DNA from: an uncultured Lachnospiraceae bacterium
GTDB lineage: Bacteria; Bacillota; Clostridia; Lachnospirales; Lachnospiraceae
Direction of reading: 5' to 3'
DNA length: 27,589 nt
NCBI GenBank assembly: GCA_910579085.1
Contig: CAJTRU010000007.1
Location: forward strand, 68,544-96,132
In this document: piece after piece, positions 1 to 7,893 of the stretch
Layout of the letters: each line of letters begins with the position of its first letter
How positions within the stretch are numbered: the stretch's first letter is position 1
Notes under the pieces: generated by a model
Told to the model about the DNA's origin: nothing
Database searches by the model: none
The model's input: only the letters and a program-made list of their open reading frames with translations
Program-made: the position numbers and the translations under genes

Positions 1-509
1 TTGAAGATAAGCATATCGCAATACCCTCCTTTTACCTGGTCTATTATTCCATTTATTTCTTTATTTTTTAAATTAATTTTAAATTTATATTTATTAAAAT
101 CTATACTTATAACAGGATTTTTCTCCAAGGTTTTATCCAGGTTTCCAAATGTGTTATTACAGGAATTTATAAAATCTGGCATTATTATTTTACTTAATAT
201 ATGATAAAATATTTCTTCTAATAAAGGCAAAAAATCATTATCCATAATATTGTTTTTTGCAAAATCATAAGTTGTATTTTGTAATTTCTTATTTATCATA
301 TCTAACATTTTTGAATTCTCAAACAAAAATACATGAATATATCCAGAATATTCACCATCTTTTCCTATAATAGTTTTTAACAAAAGATATATAATCTGCA
401 TAGAATAGGATTTGCCTATATTATTATTTCCATAGATTAAAGTCAGGTCTCTGTCTAAATTACAAACAAAGCTGCTCACTGGCCCAAATCTTTTAATTTC
501 TATCTGCAT
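1..509 (-). CDS. P-loop ATPase, N-terminal part (gene cut by window edge)
   Basis: Reading leftward from an ATG at 509-507 there is an open frame of about 169 codons to the window edge, so the C-terminal part is missing. The start is set by GGAGG four bases upstream (GGAGGAATTATG). The N-terminus has the layout of SMC/OLD/RecF-like AAA ATPases: a short beta strand (MQIEIKRFGPV), then a Walker A GNNNIGKS at residues 27-34. The signature and Walker B regions would lie outside the window. The gene is markedly more AT-rich than all its neighbours, with runs of AAA, ATA and AAT codons, which suggests an accessory or transferred gene. Such proteins often serve in phage defence or DNA processing, but without the C-terminus (TOPRIM, HNH or other partner domain) I cannot assign a role. 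The call as a P-loop ATPase is fairly secure; anything finer is not. Confidence 0.75.
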   Translation of the reverse strand, partial: MQIEIKRFGPVSSFVCNLDRDLTLIYGNNNIGKSYSMQIIYLLLKTIIGKDGEYSGYIHVFLFENSKMLDMINKKLQNTTYDFAKNNIMDNDFLPLLEEIFYHILSKIIMPDFINSCNNTFGNLDKTLEKNPVISIDFNKYKFKINLKNKEINGIIDQVKGGYCDMLIF

Positions 510-557
510 AATTCCTCCTGCCTTTCATATCTTATAAAAATAATTTAAAACCATACA

Positions 558-586
558 GGAAAAAGAGAGGGTATAAAACCTCTCTT
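558..586 (-). terminator. Rho-independent terminator of the cheX-type gene
   Basis: On the minus strand there is a perfect 8-bp stem (AAGAGAGG / CCTCTCTT) with an 8-base loop, followed by three more T after the stem's TT. It sits about 50 bases past the stop codon of the CheX-type gene and upstream of the ATPase gene, so it separates the two transcripts. Confidence 0.75.
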
Positions 587-635
587 ATAAATTTCCTATG
601 TACATCTTATAATTACCAAACACTTAAAACCCTTA

Positions 636-1088
636 TTATGTATCAAAGAATATATCTACAGATAAATCCCCGGTTTCTGATGAAAATGGTATACTGAATA
701 ATTCTTTGCCATCGTCCTGGTACTGCCCGCCAACGCAGTATGATGGCGGTGTAATATCTATAATTATATTGCTGTTCGCAAATACCGTTGCCGCATTGCC
801 AGCTATCATATTTCCAAGTTCAGCTATGGCACTTTGTCCTAATTCATCTATAGTTTCAACTGGCATCATAACCATTTTAGAAACAATGCCAAGTGCTGTA
901 TCATGGTTTATATTCAATATTACTTCGCCTGAAAGGCCTCCAAACAAGCCAAGTTTAATAAGTGAACTGTCTGGCAAATAACTGCCTTTTTTTAATCCTG
1001 GTTTACCTATCTTTAAATCAAGCATACACATATCTTTCATAATCTTGCATACTGAAATAATAAAAGGATTTACATGTTCTGCTTTCAC
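636..1088 (-). CDS. cheX: CheX-type CheY-phosphate phosphatase / CheC-CheX family protein
   Basis: A 150-residue protein of the CheX/CheC family, which removes phosphate from CheY-P or related receiver domains. The family's catalytic pattern ExxN is present as E90-L-G-N93 in a helix reading SAIAELGNMIAGNA; there is a single such motif, as in CheX rather than the two of CheC. I start at the GTG at 1088-1086 because AGGTGAT precedes it and because the promoter at 1119-1147 places transcription start only about 8-10 bases before the alternative ATG at 1103, leaving no room for a ribosome binding site there. Family members also typically begin close to the 'hxNPF' segment seen here at residues 5-9. 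No other chemotaxis gene is in the window, so its receiver partner is elsewhere. Role inferred from family; in non-motile relatives it may act on another response regulator. Confidence 0.8.
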   Translation of the reverse strand: MKAEHVNPFIISVCKIMKDMCMLDLKIGKPGLKKGSYLPDSSLIKLGLFGGLSGEVILNINHDTALGIVSKMVMMPVETIDELGQSAIAELGNMIAGNAATVFANSNIIIDITPPSYCVGGQYQDDGKELFSIPFSSETGDLSVDIFFDT

Positions 1089-1118
1089 TACATCACCTGC
1101 CATTAATTTAATATAGTA

Positions 1119-1147
1119 AGTATAACAAATTAGGTTTATTCTGTAAA
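1119..1147 (-). promoter_or_regulatory. Sigma-A promoter for the cheX-type gene
   Basis: On the minus strand TTTACA (1147-1142) and TATACT (1124-1119) are separated by exactly 17 bases. This supports the GTG start at 1088 with a short leader. Confidence 0.75.
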
Positions 1148-1227
1148 CGTAAAAATCCAACAAATTATTTGAAACAGCGCTTTATATATAAGTTTAAATT
1201 GCATATTAAATAAGGGATGGCAGGCAC

Positions 1228-1247
1228 AAGAACACCAAAGTGTTCCT
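1228..1247 (-). terminator. Possible terminator or processing hairpin after the prsA-like gene
   Basis: Minus strand: AGGAACAC-TTTG-GTGTTCTT, 8 bp with one G-U pair and a 4-base loop, lying between the prsA-like stop (1309) and the cheX promoter. It lacks a T tract, so it may not terminate by itself. Confidence 0.35.
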
Positions 1248-1308
1248 GGACCCAGTTTAACCTCATTAAGCCAGCATTTTTAAAGTGCATGCTTTTTGTA
1301 TATAATAG

Positions 1309-2355
1309 CTAAATTTCAAATTTTTCCCAGAATTCCTGGCTTATGCTTACATCACAATCTTTTAGCCATCCAGCATATTTTTCTTTAAACATGCTTGTCT
1401 GCCTTTCTTCTATTACCTTTTCTTTATAAGCATATGTGGCATCTTCATTATTACTGTTTACACAATAAATAATAAAATATCCTGTTGTGCCATTGGCATC
1501 TTTGCTTTCTATTACTTCACTGAATTTGCCCTTTTTAAGCTTTAATGCTGCCTCTGTTGCTTTTTGTCCAAGCAGTTTGCTGTCCCTGCCTATTGTTGCG
1601 CTTGCAGTTTCTGCATCTGTATTTTCTTCTGCAAATAACAGAAAATCTGGTGCCTTTTTTGCTTCTTTTAAAAGTTTGGCCGCCCGTTTTTCTGCTTCCT
1701 TCTTAGTTGCAGCATCCATTGAAATAGAAGTACCATTTCTGTCCCTGCCTTTTGTCACTATTTCAATATACTGTATATCAGCCTGCCTTGCTTCTTCGTC
1801 TGTAACAACTGTATCTGCTTCATCTGTAGCTACATAAAACATTTTTTCCGCAAGTATGTTATCTTCGTAAAGTTCTGCCATGCTCTGTATTCCCAGACAG
1901 TATTTTTCTTTATCTTTTGCACTGGCACTGCCTGCAATTTCTTCTGCATGTCTCATAGCTTCGTCTTTTTCATCTGATGTAAGTGTTACCCCCATTTCAT
2001 CTGCTGTTTTCCTTATAACTTTTAACTGCGTAATAACATTCACAATCTCCTGTTTTGCTTCATCACCTATTGTTGTATCTTTATTTATCTGGTATTTCCA
2101 TAATCCAGGACCAAAACTTGCTTCATACTGGCACTTTAACAGGTAGCAGTAATTGCGCACTTCACTATATTTAACACCTGTATCCCCTGCCTTTATTACT
2201 ATTGATGTATCTTTAATCCCGCCTGTTTCAAGTTTTGCCTTCTTTTTAGTACCATTTGTTTTACTGCATCCTGGCAGCAATGCAACTGATGCCAGGATTA
2301 TACAAAGCAGGCAAATTATTCCTGGAATATATTTTGCAGTCCTATTTATCTTCAT
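1309..2355 (-). CDS. PrsA/SurA-like peptidyl-prolyl isomerase lipoprotein
   Basis: A 348-residue exported foldase-like lipoprotein. The N-terminus is a lipoprotein signal: basic MKINRTAKYIPG, a hydrophobic stretch, and a lipobox LLPGC with the lipidated cysteine near residue 30, followed by a Lys-rich linker. The middle is helical and resembles the SurA/PrsA chaperone region. From about residue 190 (ADIQYIEIVTKG) to 310 lies a parvulin-type rotamase-like segment, including FLLFAEEN, a glycine-bearing LGQKATEAALKLKKGKFSEVIES stretch split over two strands, and GYFIIYCV. PrsA proteins help secreted proteins fold at the outer face of the membrane. AGGAGG lies five bases before the ATG, and the gene overlaps the end of mfd by 14 bases, so it is translated from the same message. 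Parvulin active-site residues are weakly conserved, so isomerase activity is uncertain; the chaperone role is more likely. Confidence 0.78.
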   Translation of the reverse strand: MKINRTAKYIPGIICLLCIILASVALLPGCSKTNGTKKKAKLETGGIKDTSIVIKAGDTGVKYSEVRNYCYLLKCQYEASFGPGLWKYQINKDTTIGDEAKQEIVNVITQLKVIRKTADEMGVTLTSDEKDEAMRHAEEIAGSASAKDKEKYCLGIQSMAELYEDNILAEKMFYVATDEADTVVTDEEARQADIQYIEIVTKGRDRNGTSISMDAATKKEAEKRAAKLLKEAKKAPDFLLFAEENTDAETASATIGRDSKLLGQKATEAALKLKKGKFSEVIESKDANGTTGYFIIYCVNSNNEDATYAYKEKVIEERQTSMFKEKYAGWLKDCDVSISQEFWEKFEI

Positions 2356-5300
2356 AAAGGCCTCCTATGCTTTTTATAACACTTTCTACAATATGGAAAA
2401 TGCCATCTGTTGTTAATAGTTTCTTTTTCTTAAGCCCGCTTTTGGCTGATGAGGCATAGTGGCGTATAACAGGTTTTGTACTGTCCTCTTTTCCTATAAG
2501 ATAATTAAAATATGGTTCTTCGGACTGTACATATTTAAGCATCCCCTGGTACTCCTCTAACATAGCTGTTATACCATCTGTATTCCATGATACCCCGTTA
2601 TAAGGATAAAACCTTATGCCATCAGGTTTTTGTATTATCTGTGTTATATATGCCTTGTGTGCATCAGCTTTTAAAAGCGCTATTCTTAAAAGGTTTTCTG
2701 CTGCCACTGGTATATCGCCAAACCTGTCTGTAAGTTCATCCTGCATGTCTGAATATTCTTCAACCGTTTCAATACAGGCAATGCGCTTATACATATCAAG
2801 TTTCTGGAATTCACTTTTAATATAAGTATTGGATATAAATGCACTAACAGAAATATCAATGGAAGTTTCAAATTCTTCGCTTGTCTTTTTCTCACCTTTA
2901 AGCATACGTACAGCATCATTTAACATTTTGCAGTAAAGGTCATAGCCTACTGCCTCCATATGACCTGACTGGGCTGCACCAAGCAGGTTGCCAGCTCCTC
3001 TTATTTCAAGGTCACGCATTGCAACTTTTATGCCTGAACCAAGGTCTGTAAATTCTTTAATTGCAGCAAGCCTTTTTTCTGCTATTTCTTTTAACATTTT
3101 ATCACGTTTATACATAAGGAACGCATATGCAGTACGGTTTGAACGCCCGACCCTGCCACGGAGCTGGTATAACTGTGACAGCCCCATCTGGTCAGCATTA
3201 TCTATAATTATTGTATTTACATTAGAAATGTCAAGCCCTGTTTCTATAATTGTGGTTGAAACAAGCACATCTATTTCACCATTTATAAATGAAAGCATAA
3301 TATTTTCCAGCTGGCGCTCACTCATCTGTCCATGTGCAAATGCTACTGAGGCATCAGGTACAAGTTTTGCTACTTCTAAAGCAATCTCATCAATATGCTG
3401 TACCCTGTTATATACATAGAATACCTGCCCTCCCCTTGCCATTTCCCTGTTCACTGCTTCCCTTATTATCTCACTGTTATGCTCCATTACAAATGTCTGT
3501 ATCGGAAGCCTGTCAACCGGCGGCTCTTCCAGTACACTCATATCCCTTATGCCTACAAGGCTCATATGCAGTGTTCTTGGAATCGGGGTTGCACTTAATG
3601 TAAGCACATCCACATCGCCTTTCATCTGCTTTATTTTTTCTTTATGTGCTACACCAAAACGCTGTTCTTCATCTACTACCAGAAGCCCGAGGTTTTTAAA
3701 TTCCACATCTTTAGAAAGAAGCCTGTGTGTGCCTACTACGATATCAGCCTGCCCTTTTTTAAGCAGGGACAAGGCTTTTTTCTGTTGTGCAGGTGTCCTG
3801 AACCTTGAAAGCATCTCAACAGTTACAGGAAAATCACCAAGACGTTCCTTTAATGTGTTGTAATGCTGCTGTGCAAGTATTGTTGTTGGTACAAGAAATG
3901 CAACTTGTTTACCATCATTTACGGCTTTAAAAGCAGCCCTTATGGCAATCTCAGTTTTACCATAGCCTACATCCCCACATACAAGGCGGTCCATTACCTT
4001 GCTGCTTTCCATATCTTTCTTTGTTGCTTCTATTGCATCAAGCTGGTCTTGTGTTTCCTCAAACGGAAATAAATCTTCAAATTCTTTCTGCCACACTGTG
4101 TCAGGGCTGAACTGGAAGCCCTGCCTCTGCTGGCGTTCTGCATACAGAAGCACAAGTTCTTTTGCAATATCTTTAACAGCACCTTTGACCCTTGACTTAG
4201 TTTTCTTCCATTCTGATGAATTAAGTTTATTAAGCTTTGGTGTCTTTGCTGCTTCCTGCCCTGCATATTTCTGTAGTACATCAAGCCCGGAAACTGGCAC
4301 ATACAAGTTGCCCCCATCCCCATATTCTATTTTAATAAAGTCCTTTGTAACATTATCTACACGGAGTTTTTCTATTCCCCTGTATATACCAAGTCCGTGG
4401 TTTTCATGTACTACATAATCACCCACATCCAGTTCATTAAAACTCTGGATTGATTTGCCATCATATTTTTTATGCTTACGGCGCTTTTTCTGTTTTACGC
4501 CGAATATATCACCTTCCGTAATTATTACAAATTTCTGTTGTGTATACGCAAAACCTCTGTGGAGCTGCCCATATGACACCATCACCTGTCCTTCTTCTAG
4601 CGGTATGTCTGGCTTTTCCCTGTAAAATGCTGGTATACCATACTCATTAATATCTTTGCTTAAACGCTCTGCACGTATGCGTGAACCTGAAAGCAGCAGC
4701 ACACGGCTGCCATCTTTACGCCATTTCTTTAAGTCTTCAACCAGCAGTTCAAAATGTTTGTTATATGAACCTGTCGCCTGCACTGATATATTAAACTGGT
4801 CTTTTGCATCCATGCTCTTAGGAAGCACACCAAGCGTTGTAAGATAAACACATTTCCTGGCAGAAAGCATGGCACTTACAGATGCAGCAGGATATAATAT
4901 TCCAGTCTGTCCTGGCAGCACATCACCTTTTTCGAGCCTGTTTTCCATGCTGTCCCTGAATTCTGTTTCTGTAGTTTCCATCTTTTCATAACAGCGTGCT
5001 GGTTCATCTATAAAAAATACTGTATTTTCTGTGTCAAAATAATCAAAAAATGACTCTGCCTGTATTCCAAAATATTTTATAAAACTTTCCATTCCAATGC
5101 GGCCGTGGTACATTTCAAGTGTTTCCCTGATTTCACCAATCCTGTCTTTAAGCCGGTTCATTGCTGTATGGTTCTTCTCTTTCCTGAATTTATCCAGTAT
5201 TTTTATATAATCTTTTTCAATATTTTCCATTCCTGTCTTTAATTCTTTATCAGATAGTATAATTTCTGATGCTGGAAATATTTCAACAACCCCTGTCCTC

Positions 5301-5938
5301 TCAATAGAACGCTGGCTTCCTGCATCAAAGGAACGTATTGTATCGGCTTCATTATCCCATAATTCTATACGGAATGGACATTCTTCTGTTACAGGGAATA
5401 TATCTATTATACCTCCTCTTATAGAAAACTGCCCTGGTGCTTCAGCCTGGTACTGGCGTTCATATCCAGCCGAAACAAGATGCCCTGCAAGCCTGTCAAT
5501 ATCCACAATATCCTGTTCTTTAATTATGCGTACAGCATTTGCAAATGTATTCAATGACGCTACAAGTTCCATTCCCGCATCCATTGTTGTAACTATAGTG
5601 CCGCTCTTTTCTTTTATAAGGTTTTTAATTACTTTAAGCCTTTCAATACTTATTGCACTTCCATGTATGTCCGCACTATAAAAAATCACATCCTTTGACG
5701 GATAATAAAGTACATTCCTGTCAAACATGCGATAGTCTTCTACAATTTCCCTTGCCCTTATTTCATTCTGTGTTATTATTACCTTCCATGCAATATCCTG
5801 TGATAACCCATAGGCCAGATGGCACTTCTGTGTATCAATACAGCCAGAGACCTGTACTGGCAGCCTGTTCCTGCCAATACATTCTAGGGCTTCCCTGTAT
5901 GCATTAATTTCACGCAGGGGTGCAAGTAACGTTTCCAT
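2342..5938 (-). CDS. mfd: Transcription-repair coupling factor Mfd
   Basis: Mfd removes RNA polymerase stalled at DNA lesions and recruits UvrA. The protein is 1198 residues, close to the usual 1150-1180. Domains in order: a degenerate UvrB-like N-terminal module (about 1-330), the RNA polymerase interaction domain with VGDYVVHENHGLGIYRG (about 500), helicase motif I GDVGYGKTEIAIR (about 650), motif II DEEQ followed by RFG (about 754), the translocation motif region with ETGLDISNVNTIIID and QLRGRVGRSNR (about 880-925), and the C-terminal TRCF domain that binds UvrA. I start at ATG 5938 because GGAGG lies five bases before it; the ATG at 5950 lies within that site's neighbourhood, overlaps the pth stop as TGATG and has no site of its own. 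It is between pth and the prsA-like gene, with which it overlaps by 14 bases. uvrC, a partner in the same repair pathway, lies further upstream in the window. Confidence 0.97.
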   Translation of the reverse strand: METLLAPLREINAYREALECIGRNRLPVQVSGCIDTQKCHLAYGLSQDIAWKVIITQNEIRAREIVEDYRMFDRNVLYYPSKDVIFYSADIHGSAISIERLKVIKNLIKEKSGTIVTTMDAGMELVASLNTFANAVRIIKEQDIVDIDRLAGHLVSAGYERQYQAEAPGQFSIRGGIIDIFPVTEECPFRIELWDNEADTIRSFDAGSQRSIERTGVVEIFPASEIILSDKELKTGMENIEKDYIKILDKFRKEKNHTAMNRLKDRIGEIRETLEMYHGRIGMESFIKYFGIQAESFFDYFDTENTVFFIDEPARCYEKMETTETEFRDSMENRLEKGDVLPGQTGILYPAASVSAMLSARKCVYLTTLGVLPKSMDAKDQFNISVQATGSYNKHFELLVEDLKKWRKDGSRVLLLSGSRIRAERLSKDINEYGIPAFYREKPDIPLEEGQVMVSYGQLHRGFAYTQQKFVIITEGDIFGVKQKKRRKHKKYDGKSIQSFNELDVGDYVVHENHGLGIYRGIEKLRVDNVTKDFIKIEYGDGGNLYVPVSGLDVLQKYAGQEAAKTPKLNKLNSSEWKKTKSRVKGAVKDIAKELVLLYAERQQRQGFQFSPDTVWQKEFEDLFPFEETQDQLDAIEATKKDMESSKVMDRLVCGDVGYGKTEIAIRAAFKAVNDGKQVAFLVPTTILAQQHYNTLKERLGDFPVTVEMLSRFRTPAQQKKALSLLKKGQADIVVGTHRLLSKDVEFKNLGLLVVDEEQRFGVAHKEKIKQMKGDVDVLTLSATPIPRTLHMSLVGIRDMSVLEEPPVDRLPIQTFVMEHNSEIIREAVNREMARGGQVFYVYNRVQHIDEIALEVAKLVPDASVAFAHGQMSERQLENIMLSFINGEIDVLVSTTIIETGLDISNVNTIIIDNADQMGLSQLYQLRGRVGRSNRTAYAFLMYKRDKMLKEIAEKRLAAIKEFTDLGSGIKVAMRDLEIRGAGNLLGAAQSGHMEAVGYDLYCKMLNDAVRMLKGEKKTSEEFETSIDISVSAFISNTYIKSEFQKLDMYKRIACIETVEEYSDMQDELTDRFGDIPVAAENLLRIALLKADAHKAYITQIIQKPDGIRFYPYNGVSWNTDGITAMLEEYQGMLKYVQSEEPYFNYLIGKEDSTKPVIRHYASSAKSGLKKKKLLTTDGIFHIVESVIKSIGGLYEDK

Positions 5939-5949
5939 ATCTCCCTCCA

Positions 5950-6510
5950 TCAGTTATATCTGTTCATAGCTGCCCCTATATCTTCAAGCATTATTACTTT
6001 ACATGCTTCCACAGTATTGTGGAGAGCTTCACGTATAACAGGTTCTTCGTTCCTGTCAAACCTGCCTAAAACATAGTCTGCAAGGTCCCATCCCTCCCTT
6101 TTTTCACCAACTCCTATACGTATGCGTGGAAAAGCCTGGCTTTTAAGATGGGATATTATGCTTTTTATTCCATTGTGCCCCCCTGCACTTCCCTGGGCAC
6201 GTATGCGCAGCCTGCCTGGTGCAAGGTTTATATCATCATAAATTACTATAAGTTCATTTTCAGGGTCAATTTTATAATAATCCACAAGTTCCCTTATGCT
6301 TTCACCACTTAAATTCATATAAGTCTGTGGCAGGGCAAGTATTACTTTCTGCCCTTCTATATATCCTTTGCCGCAGACCGCTTTATGTTCCCTGGTATTA
6401 AGTGGTATATTATATTCATCAGATATCGTGGTAACAGCAGAAAATCCTATATTATGCCTTGTGCCATTATATCTGCTTTCCGGGTTGCCAAGTCCTGCTA
6501 TAATAAACAT
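5950..6510 (-). CDS. pth: Peptidyl-tRNA hydrolase
   Basis: Pth cleaves peptidyl-tRNAs released by stalled or aborted translation, returning tRNA to use. At 186 residues it is of normal size. The N-terminus MFIIAGLGNPESRY is the family signature; the catalytic histidine is H19 in NGTRHNIGF, and the conserved DD of IYDDINLAPG and the GGHNGIKSI loop follow. The ATG at 6510 is chosen because GGGAGG precedes it by six bases; the frame is open six codons further upstream but that ATG has no ribosome binding site and Pth proteins start at this position. The stop codon overlaps the upstream ATG of mfd, in keeping with the common Firmicute pth-mfd pairing. Confidence 0.96.
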   Translation of the reverse strand: MFIIAGLGNPESRYNGTRHNIGFSAVTTISDEYNIPLNTREHKAVCGKGYIEGQKVILALPQTYMNLSGESIRELVDYYKIDPENELIVIYDDINLAPGRLRIRAQGSAGGHNGIKSIISHLKSQAFPRIRIGVGEKREGWDLADYVLGRFDRNEEPVIREALHNTVEACKVIMLEDIGAAMNRYN

Positions 6511-6530
6511 TATAATCCTCCCTGCCACAT

Positions 6531-6560
6531 ATTATGCAGCATAAATAACAAAACGGACAA
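6531..6560 (-). promoter_or_regulatory. Possible promoter for pth-mfd
   Basis: Minus strand TTGTCC (6560-6555), 18-base spacer, CATAAT (6536-6531). It matches four and five of six consensus bases and would give a leader of about 20 bases with the pth ribosome binding site. Its -35 overlaps the terminator-like stem of the preceding gene. Confidence 0.4.
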
Positions 6561-6570
6561 ACCCGTTTGT
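6548..6570 (-). terminator. Weak terminator-like hairpin after the HD-GYP-like gene
   Basis: Minus strand AAACGG / CCGTTT stem with a six-base loop, followed by TTGTTATTT. The stem is short and the T tract interrupted, so partial read-through into pth-mfd is likely. Confidence 0.4.
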
Positions 6571-6582
6571 ACAAAATATTGT

Positions 6583-7725
6583 CTAAAAGTTTTTAGTTTC
6601 ATTACGTTCACCCATATGGACAGTGCTGCCTGTATACTGTGCCAGCAGGTCATTGTTTACTATATGGCGGTTATCCATTGTTTTCATTACATCCTTAATC
6701 TGCATTCCCTTTGACTCCCTTGAATCACCAAGGTTATGCACCTTATTATCCCTGAATGACAATACAAATGGTTCAAGTACATTGCTGTTATTCACTGCAA
6801 TTACAAGCCCCCTGTCGCCATTCATCATTTCAACACATACACCTGGTGACAAGATATTTATGCTTGAAAGAAGCGCCTCAACAACGTCAGGGTTATATTC
6901 TACTTCATCATTCATAAGATGCCTTATGGCAACTATTTCTGAATGTGGCTCTTCATCAAAATTCATCGCTGTCATCATGTCATATGCATAAGCAACTTTC
7001 AGTACCTCTGCCCCTAGCGGCATGACTTCTGGCACTTCACCAGACTTTACAATTTCTGGATGCAGCTGCTTTATTATATCAGTTACAATCCTTATTATAT
7101 CAAAGTCTAAATCCCTGTTCTGGCTGAACATTTGTAATGCAGCAACATGGTACGTATTAACCTTTGCTAAATCTTCTTTTGAAAGTTCCGCCCTGTTTTT
7201 ATGCCTTAACTGTAGTGGTATAAGAAGAGTCCCTATATCATGGAGAAGGGCAGCAACTACAACATCAAGCTGGTACTTAAACTCCATTTTTAGTTTATAT
7301 GTCATCATTGCACAAAGTATAGCAGTATTTAATGTATGTTTATATACATAATCTTCCTTACTTCTGATGCTTTGTATAAAATTAATCTTCCTGTGCAATG
7401 AACCATAATTTTTCAATACTTTATTGGCAAACTGGTACATTTCCTTTGGCTCTTTCCGTTTACAGATAGCATCCATAATGTCCTTTATCGCAAATACTGA
7501 CATAGCCTGGAACCTCTCAAACTCAATATCATCTTCTGTCATCGGAGGCACAGGTTCTGCTGCCTCAAGTATATACACACCAATAAGCCCAAAATTCATT
7601 ATGCTTACAATACCCTGGCTTGAAAGCTTTGAGTTTCTTTCATATAACATAACCCCGCTTTTATTATATATTGGTTTAGCCAGTCTCATGCCCGGCCTGA
7701 GGTCATCAGATTTTACAAATAACAT
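6583..7725 (-). CDS. HD-GYP-like phosphohydrolase with degenerate GYP motif
   Basis: A 380-residue cytoplasmic protein with no membrane segment. Residues 1-60 form a short N-terminal module seen in front of many clostridial HD-GYP proteins (DLRPGMRLAKPIYNKSG). An HD domain covers about 120-275: H130 in YVYKH, H162-D163 in LLHDIGT, H193 in NTYHVAA, H222 in QLHPE and D249 in AYAYDMMT. Active HD-GYP enzymes hydrolyse cyclic di-nucleotides and carry HHExxDGxGYP; here that region is KQLHPEIVKSGEVPEVMPLGAEVL, so one histidine and the GYP are lost, and the usual Lys of HDIGK is Thr. Some metal ligands remain, so it could still bind metal or act on another phospho-substrate. A C-terminal ~100-residue extension (about 280-380) is not recognised. 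Start is ATG 7725 behind GGGGA. It follows hprK by 168 bases. Confidence 0.8.
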   Translation of the reverse strand: MLFVKSDDLRPGMRLAKPIYNKSGVMLYERNSKLSSQGIVSIMNFGLIGVYILEAAEPVPPMTEDDIEFERFQAMSVFAIKDIMDAICKRKEPKEMYQFANKVLKNYGSLHRKINFIQSIRSKEDYVYKHTLNTAILCAMMTYKLKMEFKYQLDVVVAALLHDIGTLLIPLQLRHKNRAELSKEDLAKVNTYHVAALQMFSQNRDLDFDIIRIVTDIIKQLHPEIVKSGEVPEVMPLGAEVLKVAYAYDMMTAMNFDEEPHSEIVAIRHLMNDEVEYNPDVVEALLSSINILSPGVCVEMMNGDRGLVIAVNNSNVLEPFVLSFRDNKVHNLGDSRESKGMQIKDVMKTMDNRHIVNNDLLAQYTGSTVHMGERNETKNF

Positions 7726-7794
7726 ATTTATTCCCCATCTTTCTTCATTTTGGATGCCTTCCTCAAAATCCAGAAAGCATTAATAACTAATTGT

Positions 7795-7827
7795 TAATCC
7801 TGCACCATGTTTTCTGGTACAGGATTA
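7795..7827 (-). other. 13-bp hairpin between hprK and the HD-GYP-like gene
   Basis: Minus-strand RNA would form TAATCCTGTACCA / TGGTGCAGGATTA with a seven-base loop GAAAACA, paired over all 13 positions with a single U-G wobble. On the plus strand the same position would be a C-A mismatch, so the structure favours the minus-strand transcript. No T tract follows. It could end or protect the uvrC-hprK message, or attenuate expression of the gene downstream. Confidence 0.55.
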
Positions 7828-7893
7828 CTTTAACCCCATCAGGCAGCCATTGCATATTATGAATACCCGCCCCTGGCTATTTATGTATTTTAC

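Noticed and set aside
706..981. Plus-strand frame opposite the CheX-type gene
   Set aside because: Antisense to a well-supported gene with promoter, start signal, catalytic motif and terminator.
7787..7855. 22-codon minus-strand frame after hprK (MQWLPDGVKVILYQ...)
   Set aside because: No ribosome binding site, and its codons coincide with the 13-bp hairpin, which explains the sequence better.
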